A DNA stretch of 64,000 bases, from positions 3,162,001 through 3,226,000 of the forward strand of contig OY764903.1 of assembly GCA_963668605.1 (NCBI GenBank). The letters are read 5' to 3'. Under the pieces are notes generated by a model that saw nothing but the letters and a program-made list of their open reading frames with translations, was not told the DNA's origin and did no database searches. A program made the position numbers and the translations under genes. The DNA comes from G963668605 sp963668605 (GTDB lineage Bacteria; Acidobacteriota; Terriglobia; Bryobacterales; Bryobacteraceae). Below are positions 17,017 through 25,888 of this stretch, one piece after another (the first letter of the stretch is position 1; each line of letters opens with the position of its first letter).

Positions 17017-19062
17017 ATGTCTTCTTTCTCCCGGTGGGCACTCGCTGCGGGTCTGGCTTCTCTGACCGCTGTCTGCGCTCCGATCAAGCCCGAAGAGCAA
17101 CTTCGCACGGCTACCTGCCTTAACGGCGTTTGGGAAACGGTGGTCAATGTCTCGGATGCGAGAATCCCTGCGGAAGAATGGACTCACCGGCGCATTCCCG
17201 CCATGCCGCTTGTAGGCGACCCGCCCGCCGTCTCCGCCTGGTACAGACGAAGTTTCACGATCGCGCGCGAGTGGATCCGGCCGGACAGAAGGTTCTTCCT
17301 CGAAATAGAGAAAGCCGGGCACTATGCGGCAATCTACTGCAATGGCCGCAGGATGGCGGAACACTATGGGCAGTACACTCCTTTTGAGGCCGACCTCACG
17401 AGCGCGTTGGCGCCGGGGAAGCCCAACGAAATAGCCATCTATGTCCACAATGCCTCCGGCAAGTACGCGCGTCCGGGCGCAATGCTGGAAGACGAATTGG
17501 CCGGCAATGCATATAGGGGAGCCACCGACAAACAGCCCCAACGGAACTGGATTGGCATCGCTGGCGACATCGTCTTATCGTGGCGTCCCGCGGCTTCCGT
17601 CACGGATGTCTTCGTCGTACCGTCCGTTCGCAAGAAGCGGCTTGAAACTCGTGTGGAGACGTCCGGCGCCTCCGGGTTGAAGATTCGAGGCGCGGTTCTC
17701 GATGAGGAAAAGGTTGTGCTGACGCTGCCGGAAAAACAGGTGACGACGACCGGAACCATCCGCCTCGAAGCCGATTGGAGCAATGCCGTACTGTGGGGCC
17801 CGCCGCCTTACGGTAAACCCAAGCTCTATGTGCTGCGAACCGAATTGCTCAAACAAGGGAAGGTGGTTGATCGCACCTTCACGCGGTTTGGCTTCCGCGA
17901 AGTCTGGATCGAAGGTCGCGACGTCCTGCTGAACGGCAAGAAGCTTTGGATGTCGGGGACTTATTTCCCTAAGCTTTCCACAGTTCGGTATCTAAACGAC
18001 CGCCGCGTGCAGTCGGCGACGATCTCGCTCATGCAGGCTTCCGGACTGAACACGCTGCATGGACATTGGGACGATCTAGGAAAAACCTGGATGGACCTTT
18101 GCGACGAGACGGGTATGTTGGTTATGGCGGGTTTCTACTGTGATGGACGTCCCCTGATTCAATCCAGAGCCGATGATGGATGGGCTGACTGGATGACGTC
18201 CACCTGCCGGAACTGGACCCGCGCCACACGCAATCATCCTTCGGTCGTACTCTGGCGGCCCTCGGACGTCGTTCCACAAAATACGTACATGCGCAAGGAA
18301 AGTTTTGCGGCTCGCCTTGCGGAAGAGGTGAAGCGCGAGGATGGCACTCGTCCCCTCGCAGACGGCAGCGATATTGCGATCTGGTCGCAGAACCATTTGA
18401 AAGATCCGAAGAATCCCGAGGTGTACGACGACGGGGCTCGGGTGGCGGAACAACTCGCGGCAGCCAGCAAGCCGCTCTTGACCAAGGAAATTTACTGTAG
18501 CTTTGCCGACTTCGACAAGATTGGCGGGTTCTTCCGGGCCTTTTATGAAAAGTCGCAGGCCGGCGGCAGCACGGGAACAATCGTACAGCACCTGCCGCTG
18601 AAGAAGTTCAGCCCGTTCCGTGCGGAATGGCTGAGCGACAGCGGAGCAGGAAACCGCGAGCGCGACCCTCGTCTGGAACGTGAACTCGTGAATTGGAGCG
18701 ATCCTTCACAACCAGCCTGGAGTGTCTCGCCTTACGGCAGTCTCTTCGCGGAGTTGTACCGGAAGTACGTGAAACTCGATGCCGCGCCGCTTGGAGGCGA
18801 AGCGCCAGGCGAACTTCTTGTGACGGGACTCACTCCCGACGACCTCGCAATTCTTGTGCCGGAAAATCCTGAACTCGCGGAACCAGTGGGCGTGCGCGCC
18901 GCCGCGGACGGGACCGCCTGGTTTGTGGTCTCCACTCCCGGCGACTATCGCCTGCACTACCGAAATGGCTCCCGATCCGTACGCATCCGGCCCGGACAGC
19001 ACTTCCGCAAGCCAGGCTACGGCCATGTCGAACGCGTCAACGCCGGACGTACTTCTTCGTGA
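17017..19062 (+). CDS. GH2-like glycosidase homologue lacking acid/base glutamate
   Basis: A 681-residue exported protein with the layout of glycoside hydrolase family 2. A jelly-roll sugar-binding domain (about 30-200, WYRRSFTIAREW) is followed by an Ig-like domain (200-310) and a TIM barrel (about 310-600). ATG at 17017 follows AAAGAGG (17004-17010) with 6-nt spacing; the frame is open upstream but without a ribosome site. In LacZ-type enzymes NHPSxxxW is followed by xxxNE with the acid/base Glu. Here the segment is N406-HPSVVLW-RPSD417-V418, so Val occupies the expected Glu position. The likely nucleophile region keeps E491 (LLTKEIYCSF). Either it is not a classical hydrolase or another residue serves. 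Its last codons overlap an antisense gene remnant (19037-19301). Confidence 0.75.
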   Translation: MSSFSRWALAAGLASLTAVCAPIKPEEQLRTATCLNGVWETVVNVSDARIPAEEWTHRRIPAMPLVGDPPAVSAWYRRSFTIAREWIRPDRRFFLEIEKAGHYAAIYCNGRRMAEHYGQYTPFEADLTSALAPGKPNEIAIYVHNASGKYARPGAMLEDELAGNAYRGATDKQPQRNWIGIAGDIVLSWRPAASVTDVFVVPSVRKKRLETRVETSGASGLKIRGAVLDEEKVVLTLPEKQVTTTGTIRLEADWSNAVLWGPPPYGKPKLYVLRTELLKQGKVVDRTFTRFGFREVWIEGRDVLLNGKKLWMSGTYFPKLSTVRYLNDRRVQSATISLMQASGLNTLHGHWDDLGKTWMDLCDETGMLVMAGFYCDGRPLIQSRADDGWADWMTSTCRNWTRATRNHPSVVLWRPSDVVPQNTYMRKESFAARLAEEVKREDGTRPLADGSDIAIWSQNHLKDPKNPEVYDDGARVAEQLAAASKPLLTKEIYCSFADFDKIGGFFRAFYEKSQAGGSTGTIVQHLPLKKFSPFRAEWLSDSGAGNRERDPRLERELVNWSDPSQPAWSVSPYGSLFAELYRKYVKLDAAPLGGEAPGELLVTGLTPDDLAILVPENPELAEPVGVRAAADGTAWFVVSTPGDYRLHYRNGSRSVRIRPGQHFRKPGYGHVERVNAGRTSS

Positions 19063-19301
19063 ACTGATTGTGGCTGTTGGTCACGGTAAAGGAACCGTCG
19101 GCACTCGCCGAGATCTTGATGTACGGGATGTGATCGCTCCTCTCCCCAAGGTTGGCGATGAAATCGTCCGCAGGGTTGTGACGCTGCTCGCCACCCGCGG
19201 TCACCTTATTGGTTTCGCAGGAATCCTCGAGACCGGCCGCAGGCGACAGCGGCGCACAGCACGAACGTGAAGATCGCAGTACGAATGCCAGTAGCCTTCA
19301 C
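19037..19301 (-). pseudogene. Remnant of an exported MBL-fold metallohydrolase
   Basis: Two frames on the minus strand look like the two ends of one gene. From a GTG at 19301 runs a signal-peptide-like start (MKATGIRTAIFTFVLCAAVA) that stops soon after. In the frame one base on, from about 19240 to the TGA at 19037, runs AGLEDSCETNKVTAGG, then PADDFIANLGERSDHIPYIK and ISASADGSFTVTNSHNQF. That tail is what I recall at the C-terminus of acidobacterial MBL-fold metallohydrolases (IKVSA..DGSFTVTN). The metal-binding core is missing. I read this as an internal deletion plus frameshift of a once intact gene. It overlaps the end of the plus-strand GH2-like gene by 26 bp. Confidence 0.55.
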
Positions 19302-19347
19302 CGCGTGAGATGATATCACCGATGTTGCGGTCCTGATGGAGAGAAGA

Positions 19348-21177
19348 ATGAAACCTGTTTTGATTCCCGCGGCATGGCTGCCGCTGCTGATTATGATCCC
19401 GACCCTCGCGTCTTCCGCCCAGGCGCCGGGCCAGAGCCGGCCCGTTTCGCCTGGGTACGGCCCGGTCGAGTGGGTCGACCCGGACCGGTCACCCGTTGAA
19501 GGCACGGTGTACAAGACCTTCCACAGCAAGACGATCAATGCCGAGGTGAGCTACCTCGTGTATCTTCCGCCTGATTATCAGCAGGGGGCGTCACGGTTCC
19601 CGGTCTTGTACGAGTTGCCGGCAAGTGGCCAGACTCCGAAGAGCGGGGCCGAAATCGTCAAGCGTGTGGATCAGGGAATCCGCGCGGGCCGGATCTCGCC
19701 AATGATCGTCATCCTGGTGAACGGACTGCGCGGCAACACGATGTACTGCGATTCGAGAGACGGCAAGTATCCGCTCGAGTCAGTCATAGTGAAGGACCTT
19801 CTCCCCCACGTGGACTCGACTTATCGAACCGTGGCTTCGCGAGAAGGCCGGGCTCTCAACGGCTTTTCAATGGGCGGTTTTGGCGCGGCTCACCTCGGCT
19901 TCAAGTATCCAGAGATCTTTGGAGTCGTGTCGATCATGGCGCCTCCTTTGCTGGGTCCCGAACTCAAGTCTCCGAGGCCTGCCCAGGCGTGGTCCAGATT
20001 ATTCCCGATGGCGATGGGAGGCGACCTGGAGTACTTCCGGGCCAACGATCCGTTTACGCTGGCCTCGAAGAACGCGTCCGTGATTCGGGACCGGACTGTT
20101 ATACGAATCGTGGCCCACTGGGAAGAAGAGCAATGGCTCTGGCCTCAATGTGAAAAGCTGCACAAGCTGCTAGTCGAGCACATGATTCCTCACGAGTACT
20201 ACTTTCTGATGAACGTCAAAGGGCACAACCGGACCCAGTGTCTGAACACGATGGGAGACGGCGCGTTTGCGTTTTTCAGTTCATCTCTGGCACGCGGCCA
20301 GACCGCTTCGCCCGTAGCCCCTCGCGCGAGTTCCGTGCCGCTACGCGACGGCAATTGGGAACGGCTTACGGATGGCACGCTGGGCCACGCTACCGAGTTT
20401 AAAGGCGTTGACGGCGTGGCCATTCCCGCCTACATCCGCAAACCCGATGGCTCAGGTCCATTCCCAGTGGTGGTGATGGCGCATGGCGGAAAGTACAGCA
20501 AAGCGGCAACGGAAGGGATGGGCCGCGCGATGATTTCGCCCACCACCGATTTTGTCAAAGCCGGTTGGGCGGTGTTCTCCATCGACTATCGGCCAAGTGA
20601 GAAGATCGCGGTCGTTCCCATCGAATTCGACGACACGGTGGAGGCCGTGAAGGCGGTCCGCCTGTTGCCATTCGCCGATCCGAAGCGGGTCGGATATATC
20701 GGCGGAAGCCACGGCGGACAAGTTGGCTCCCGCGTGATCTCGCGAGTGGAATTGAGCGGCGCCATTCTCTGCGCTCCCGCTGCGCTCGATCTGATCGAAG
20801 ACAAGAAAGCCGCCGGGCGTGGAGAGCCGGTGGTGGGGATCCTGATGAAGATGGTCGCGGATATGGAGCAGAAGCTCGGGGCCAAAGCGGAGGAGATCGA
20901 GAAGAACCCGGCGAAGTACGGCTACAACTCGGCGTTGACCGAGGTGGCTCAGGTCCGGTGTCCGCTGCTGCTCATCAACGGGCGAAACGACGACAACTCG
21001 CCGGTGTCGATCATCGACGAGTATGTCAAGCGATTGCGCGCCGCAGGCAAGCAAGTGGATACTTATCTTCCCGGCAACGGGCCGCACGGGTTTTACTTCG
21101 GGCATCCGAGCATCCCCGAATCGAAGGAGGCCGCGCAGCGCGCCGTGACTTTCTTCAAGCAGTGTTTCGCGAAGTAG
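19348..21177 (+). CDS. Exported tandem alpha/beta-hydrolase (esterase-D-like plus DLH/peptidase-like)
   Basis: A 609-residue protein with two hydrolase modules. ATG at 19348 follows GGAGAG (19338-19343) and starts a signal peptide (MKPVLIPAAWLPLLIMIPTL). Module 1 (about 45-310) matches the esterase-D/feruloyl-esterase pattern: nucleophile S174 in G-F-S-M-G-G and a candidate His293 (VKGHNRTQC). Module 2 (about 335-605) is a dienelactone-hydrolase/prolyl-oligopeptidase-type fold: S454 in G-G-S-H-G-G, D548 in NGRNDD and H580 in GPHGF, so both triads look intact. Such pairs can remove acyl or acetyl decorations from polysaccharides; that role is inference. It stands alone, 285 bp after the GH2-like gene. 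Confidence 0.85.
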   Translation: MKPVLIPAAWLPLLIMIPTLASSAQAPGQSRPVSPGYGPVEWVDPDRSPVEGTVYKTFHSKTINAEVSYLVYLPPDYQQGASRFPVLYELPASGQTPKSGAEIVKRVDQGIRAGRISPMIVILVNGLRGNTMYCDSRDGKYPLESVIVKDLLPHVDSTYRTVASREGRALNGFSMGGFGAAHLGFKYPEIFGVVSIMAPPLLGPELKSPRPAQAWSRLFPMAMGGDLEYFRANDPFTLASKNASVIRDRTVIRIVAHWEEEQWLWPQCEKLHKLLVEHMIPHEYYFLMNVKGHNRTQCLNTMGDGAFAFFSSSLARGQTASPVAPRASSVPLRDGNWERLTDGTLGHATEFKGVDGVAIPAYIRKPDGSGPFPVVVMAHGGKYSKAATEGMGRAMISPTTDFVKAGWAVFSIDYRPSEKIAVVPIEFDDTVEAVKAVRLLPFADPKRVGYIGGSHGGQVGSRVISRVELSGAILCAPAALDLIEDKKAAGRGEPVVGILMKMVADMEQKLGAKAEEIEKNPAKYGYNSALTEVAQVRCPLLLINGRNDDNSPVSIIDEYVKRLRAAGKQVDTYLPGNGPHGFYFGHPSIPESKEAAQRAVTFFKQCFAK

Positions 21178-21440
21178 CGCTGAGGGAGAACCATGGCAGG
21201 AGACCGAATCGGTCTTAAGAAACTCGAAGAGAACCTTGGCGGCCTTTCGCTTCCTTTGCGTGGACAGAGATCCATCCCGGCGACAGGCGACACCGCCGCG
21301 TCTGCCAGCCACGTCAATTTCTGATATTCTTACATGGTTATCACGGTTCTTCGGTCTATTGGCGATAGGAGATTGCGTTATATGTCTTTCGTGATGCGGG
21401 CTGTAGCGGCACAGTGGAATGCCACAGGGGAGTGCAAGTA

Positions 21441-22337
21441 ATGGACACCCGACGTAGTTTTCTTGCATCTGCGGCCGCGCTGGCCGCCGCGGGAAAGAGT
21501 TCCGCAGCCTCCGGGGCAGCGCTGCCTGCCATCCGCTTGGGCAAATACGAGATCAGCCGTCTGGTCCTCGGCTCGAACCCCCTGGCGGGGGCGTCACACT
21601 TCAATCCCATCCTTGATCGACTGATGGGCGAATGGATGACTCCCGAGCGCGTGATGGAGATTCTCCGGCGTTGCGAGCAGGCGGGATACCGTGGCTGGCA
21701 ATTGCACACCGACCCGAAACTGATCGAGTGCCTCAAGCAATACAAGGCCGAAGGCGGGAAAATGCACGCTTTTTCCCTGTCCGATTACAAAGATCCGAAG
21801 GCGTCGGTCCCCGATCTCGCGAAAACAGGGTTGATGGGCATCGTGCACCACGGTGAACGCACCGATGTCAATTTCCGGGAACGGAAAATGGACGATGTCA
21901 ACGAATTCCTGAAAGCGGTTCGCGACACGGGCCTGCTGGCTGGCGTCTCCACGCACAATCCGGCGGTGATCGACTTCATCGAAGGTAAAGGCTGGAAAGT
22001 CGATTTTTATATGACTTGCGTGTACCGCCGCAACCGCACGCCGGACGAACAACGCTCCGAACTCGGGGAAGCCATGGTGGGCGAACCCTACTACGAAAAG
22101 GACCCCGAGCGCATGTGCAAGATGATCCGGCAGGCCGGGAAGCCCTGCCTGGCCTTCAAAATCCTCGCGGCCGGGCGCAACATTAAATCGCCCCAGGCGG
22201 TGGATAAGGCGTTCAGCTTTGTCTTCGAGAACATCAAGCCGCAGGATGGTGTGATCATCGGCATGTATCCACGCTTCAAGGATGAGATCACTCAGAACGC
22301 TGAACTGACGCGCAAGTATGGCGTCGCCAAAGCTTGA
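21441..22337 (+). CDS. Tat-exported aldo/keto-reductase-like TIM-barrel protein
   Basis: A 298-residue protein with a twin-arginine leader (DTRRSFLASAAALAAAG). ATG at 21441 has GGGGAG (21427-21432) 8 nt before it; the frame opens at 21414 but lacks such a site. After the leader, IRLGKYEISRLVLGSNPL has the N-terminal look of aldo/keto reductases, and further alpha/beta repeats follow (LHTDPKLIECL, KTGLMGIVHHGERTD, GLLAGVSTHNPAVI). I cannot place the usual Asp-Tyr-Lys-His tetrad with confidence, and the sequence may be a related barrel without NADPH chemistry. It ends 105 bp before a convergent CehA/McbA-like gene. The substrate is unknown. Confidence 0.75.
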   Translation: MDTRRSFLASAAALAAAGKSSAASGAALPAIRLGKYEISRLVLGSNPLAGASHFNPILDRLMGEWMTPERVMEILRRCEQAGYRGWQLHTDPKLIECLKQYKAEGGKMHAFSLSDYKDPKASVPDLAKTGLMGIVHHGERTDVNFRERKMDDVNEFLKAVRDTGLLAGVSTHNPAVIDFIEGKGWKVDFYMTCVYRRNRTPDEQRSELGEAMVGEPYYEKDPERMCKMIRQAGKPCLAFKILAAGRNIKSPQAVDKAFSFVFENIKPQDGVIIGMYPRFKDEITQNAELTRKYGVAKA

Positions 22338-22442
22338 TTCGAAAGCCACGAAAGTGAACCGTAGCGAGTAACTGGGGAGCCTGCCCGCCTGCTGCTCAGT
22401 TTCGTGGAAGCGCGTCGGGCGGTAACGCTCCCAGGCATCACG

Positions 22443-23948
22443 TCACCTTTCCGCCAGCTTGCGATAAATCGACTCGGCCTCGTGGAGCGTGGCCTGCGCC
22501 TGCCGGTAGGCGTCCTGAGAGGGATAATCCGGCGGGGTCAACGATTTCGCTAGCCGTGCTATATATCCGGCCCAGCGCTCCGCTTGATCCTTGCGCACCG
22601 GCAGCCTGCCGTTTTCCGTGAAGTATACCGGCGAAGTATGGGCGTAGCGCACCGTGGAACCCGCCGGTTCGAAGCAGCGCACAGCCAACCATCCGGGCCC
22701 CGGTATGGCCACGTCCACGGTGGTCCGCAACACGCCACCATCCGGCGGCAAACTGCGGAGCACTTCACCGTTGAAGACCACTTCCACCCTCTCCAGCCGT
22801 CCTTGCGTGCGCGCCTCGACGTCGATTTTCGCGCGGAGGCCCTTCTTCCATTCCACTTCTGTTCCGGGCGGCTTGCCGTTCACGTAGACCTCCAGCAGCG
22901 GGCCATTCGTCGCGATGCTGCGGCCCGCCTTTAGCGCCGCGAACCATTCCTGGTAACCGAACTTTCCGCCCAGATGCACATACACGCGCTCATAGCCCGG
23001 CCAACTCGCCATGACGCCGGAAGCGGAACCCGCCGAAACGGGCAGGCGGAAGCCGCAGTTGAGGAAGCTGTAGTAAAGGTCGATCATCCACTGCGCGAAT
23101 CCGGCCACGGTCCGGTAGACAGGCTGGTCGCGCTCCATGGAGCCGTAACTCTCAGCGTCCAGCAGCACGTCCCGCGGATGAAAATGATTGTTGACCACGC
23201 CGACCGCATCCACCACGCCGAAGGCCACGTTTACGGGGAAGTTCTTCCAGATGGGTTTTTCGGCGTCCACAAAACCACCTTGCGCCTTGGCCCTCCGGCA
23301 GAACTCCACGTCCAGCGGAAAGAGATCAGGGAGGCTATCGGCCAACGGCTCGGGCGTGTTCAACAGGACTACGGCACCGTGGCCTTTCTGCAATCTTTCC
23401 ACTTCCTGGTTTTGGAAAGTGGCTATCAGCGCGGGTCCCACCTCAAGCGCTGCAATCTGGGGGGTCGGCGGCACTGCTTTCCTCGGACCACCCACGTGCC
23501 GCGTGATGACCGGGGCTACGTTCAGCTCCTCCGCGCGAAGCACCAACCCCATTTCGCTGGGCGCGCGGTGAATGTGGAGGTCGCCGGAATACCAGCCACG
23601 GCTGTTCATGTCGTGGAATCGCGGGATCTCCAGTTCCACGTGTGCCGACCCGCTGGCTGGGATGTTCACAGTCCTTTCCGCCGCTCCGAACTCGAGTCCC
23701 TTCTCCGCACGCACGGTGTAAGAGCCCGGGGCGAGGCGCAGCATGGCACTTCCATCCACGAGCGAGTGTGTTTCGTTCCGGCGCGCGTAGCCGGCCGTAT
23801 CCGGGATGCGATAGGACTTCCCGCCGGCATCGGTGACGTAGACCCTCGCCACTGTGGGCCGGCCTTCACTGGTAAGCCGCAGGTGTAACTCCTGCGCGCC
23901 CGCGCCGCCTGCCAACAGCGCCGCAAACAAGACTGGACGAGCCATCAT
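22443..23948 (-). CDS. CehA/McbA-type exported PHP-like metallohydrolase
   Basis: About 501 residues. The start is placed at ATG 23948 (a second ATG is at 23945), giving the signal peptide MARPVLFAALLAGGAGA; the open frame extends to 23987 without a better site. The N-terminal third is a beta-sandwich (LRLTSEGRPTVARVYVTD, GSYTVRAEKG). The metal-binding core opens with GWYSGDLHIHRAPSE, the D-x-H-x-H hallmark of CehA/McbA and other PHP-like hydrolases. Later landmarks are GVVNNHFHPRDV, RLPVSAGSASGVM and KAGRSIATNGPLLEV, all usual in this family. Known members hydrolyse carbaryl or are uncharacterised; the natural substrate here cannot be read. It converges with the gene ending at 22337. Confidence 0.85.
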   Translation of the reverse strand: MMARPVLFAALLAGGAGAQELHLRLTSEGRPTVARVYVTDAGGKSYRIPDTAGYARRNETHSLVDGSAMLRLAPGSYTVRAEKGLEFGAAERTVNIPASGSAHVELEIPRFHDMNSRGWYSGDLHIHRAPSEMGLVLRAEELNVAPVITRHVGGPRKAVPPTPQIAALEVGPALIATFQNQEVERLQKGHGAVVLLNTPEPLADSLPDLFPLDVEFCRRAKAQGGFVDAEKPIWKNFPVNVAFGVVDAVGVVNNHFHPRDVLLDAESYGSMERDQPVYRTVAGFAQWMIDLYYSFLNCGFRLPVSAGSASGVMASWPGYERVYVHLGGKFGYQEWFAALKAGRSIATNGPLLEVYVNGKPPGTEVEWKKGLRAKIDVEARTQGRLERVEVVFNGEVLRSLPPDGGVLRTTVDVAIPGPGWLAVRCFEPAGSTVRYAHTSPVYFTENGRLPVRKDQAERWAGYIARLAKSLTPPDYPSQDAYRQAQATLHEAESIYRKLAER

Positions 23949-24238
23949 CGGAATTATCACCAACCAGGAGCCTGGGCTTTCAATCACTCTAGAATGTTAC
24001 ATCAAACTTCCCTGGTGGCTGGCTCAGAATTTCAGCCCAAGGCTGCCGCCGGGCCGCGCTGTTACAGCGGCCATTCGAACTACTAGCGGGAGTTTCCGGA
24101 AAAGCGGAGCGCTGGATACCCTAAGCCATTGATCAGCTACGATTTGGATCAGTCAGTCTGTCTGCTTCTTTTCGACTCCTGGCGCAGTGTGGGGCGAAGG
24201 TGACTCTCGGGACCACTATGATCTAATGAGAGAAATCC

Positions 24239-25795
24239 ATGACAATGAACGGCGCCGAATGCTTGTTGAAGACCCTGATCGCTAACGGCGTCCGGGTGTG
24301 TTTCATGAACCCCGGAACGAGCGAAATGCAGTTTGTATCCGCACTGGACCGTGTGGCGGGCATGCGTGGGGTCTTGTGCCTGTTTGAGGGAGTGTGCGCG
24401 GGCGCGGCGGACGGCTACTCCCGCATGACGGGCACGCCGGCGGCTACGCTGCTGCACCTGGGGCCGGGGTTGGCCAACGGGTTGGCGAACTTCCACAACG
24501 CGCGCAAGGCACGATCGGGCGTGGTGAACATCGTCGGCGATCACGCCACTCACCACTCGAGCTACGATGCTCCGCTGACAGCGGACGTAGAGGCGTTTGC
24601 CCGCACGGTATCCGGATGGGTACAGACGGTGAGCAGTGCCGCTGAAATGGGAGTCGCGACAGCGGCTGCGGTGGCGGCGGCACGGCTGCCGCCCGGGCAG
24701 GTGGCGACTCTGATTGTGCCGGCAGACTTCTCGTGGAACCCGGCCGGCGCGACAGGCGATGTGCGGCAGAGACAGGCGAGAAGCGTGGTGGACTGTGATC
24801 GGTTAACGGAGGCGGCCCGAATCCTCCGCGCGGGCCAGCAAGCGGGGCTCTTGCTGAGCGGCTCCGCGTTGACCGATCGCGGACTGGCGGCGGCCGCCCG
24901 CATTGAAGCCTCCACGGGCGCGCGTGTGTTCGCTAACCGGTACGCGGCGCGGTTACCGAGTGGCGGTGGGCGCTTCGCCCCGAAGCGAGTGCCTTACTTC
25001 CCGGAGCAAGCGGAGGCCATGCTGGCGGGGTTGGAGCACATTGTATTGGTGGAAACTCAGCCGCCGGTTTCGTTCTTCGGCTATCCGCAACGCAGAAGCA
25101 CGATGGCTCCGGAGGAATGCCGTTTTCACGTGCTGGCGAACATTGAGGAGGACGGCGAGGCTGCCGTGGAGGCGCTGGCAGAATTGTGCGGTACGGCAGC
25201 GGCACCGGCTCGCGAAGAGCCGCGGAAACATCCGGCGCTGCCGCGCGGAGCGGAATTGACGGCGGACACGCTCGGCGCCGCGGTGGCCGCACTGCTGCCC
25301 GACGACGCCATCGTGTCCGACGAAATGGTCTCCTGTGGAGAGGTGGTTTCCGCACACCTGCGCTCCGCGGCGCGGCACGATCATCTGCCGGTGACGGGCG
25401 GGTCCATCGGGCAGGGGTTGCCGGTCGCGCTCGGAGCTGCCATCGCGTGCCCGGGCAGGAAGGTGGTGGCTCTGGAGGCGGACGGCAGCGGCATGTACAC
25501 CTTGCAGGCTCTGTGGACGATGGCGCGCGAGCGGCTGGACGTAATGACGGTGATCTTCGCCAACCGCCGCTACCGTATCCTTGACATCGAGATGGAACGC
25601 ACGGGCGCGGGAGCGGTGGGCCCTAGGGCCAACGAAATGCTCGACATTGGACGGCCGGACCTGGACTGGGTAAAACTGGCTGAGGCGCAGGGTGTGGAGG
25701 CGCGGCGGGCCGCTACGGCCGATGAGTTCATCGCGGCATTCGAAGACGGCATGCGGCAGACCGGTCCGAGGCTGATTGAAGCCGTACTGAAGTAA
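24239..25795 (+). CDS. Thiamine-diphosphate enzyme, acetolactate-synthase-like
   Basis: A 518-residue cytoplasmic ThDP-dependent enzyme of the acetolactate synthase / benzoylformate decarboxylase superfamily. The ThDP-activating glutamate is E50 in CLFEGVCAGAADGYSRM. The cofactor diphosphate/metal motif is ADGSGMYTLQ running to FANRRY. A characteristic N-terminal block reads CFMNPGTSEMQFVSALDR, and IVGDHATHHSSYDAPL is typical of a sub-branch often labelled acetolactate synthase large subunit but lacking the regulatory subunit and the FAD-domain length of IlvB (about 570 or more). True IlvB function is therefore unlikely; a decarboxylase or carboligase for a 2-oxoacid is a better guess. ATG at 24239 follows GAGAGA; ATG 24245 is an alternative. 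It is not in an operon. Confidence 0.85.
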   Translation: MTMNGAECLLKTLIANGVRVCFMNPGTSEMQFVSALDRVAGMRGVLCLFEGVCAGAADGYSRMTGTPAATLLHLGPGLANGLANFHNARKARSGVVNIVGDHATHHSSYDAPLTADVEAFARTVSGWVQTVSSAAEMGVATAAAVAAARLPPGQVATLIVPADFSWNPAGATGDVRQRQARSVVDCDRLTEAARILRAGQQAGLLLSGSALTDRGLAAAARIEASTGARVFANRYAARLPSGGGRFAPKRVPYFPEQAEAMLAGLEHIVLVETQPPVSFFGYPQRRSTMAPEECRFHVLANIEEDGEAAVEALAELCGTAAAPAREEPRKHPALPRGAELTADTLGAAVAALLPDDAIVSDEMVSCGEVVSAHLRSAARHDHLPVTGGSIGQGLPVALGAAIACPGRKVVALEADGSGMYTLQALWTMARERLDVMTVIFANRRYRILDIEMERTGAGAVGPRANEMLDIGRPDLDWVKLAEAQGVEARRAATADEFIAAFEDGMRQTGPRLIEAVLK

Positions 25796-25888
25796 GAGGA
25801 AGTTTGAGGCGAGTTGCGGCCGAACCGCACAGGCGAAGGCTGCTGCTGCGGACCCGCCTCATGGTTTCCTTTTCCTCCCGACAACTCC

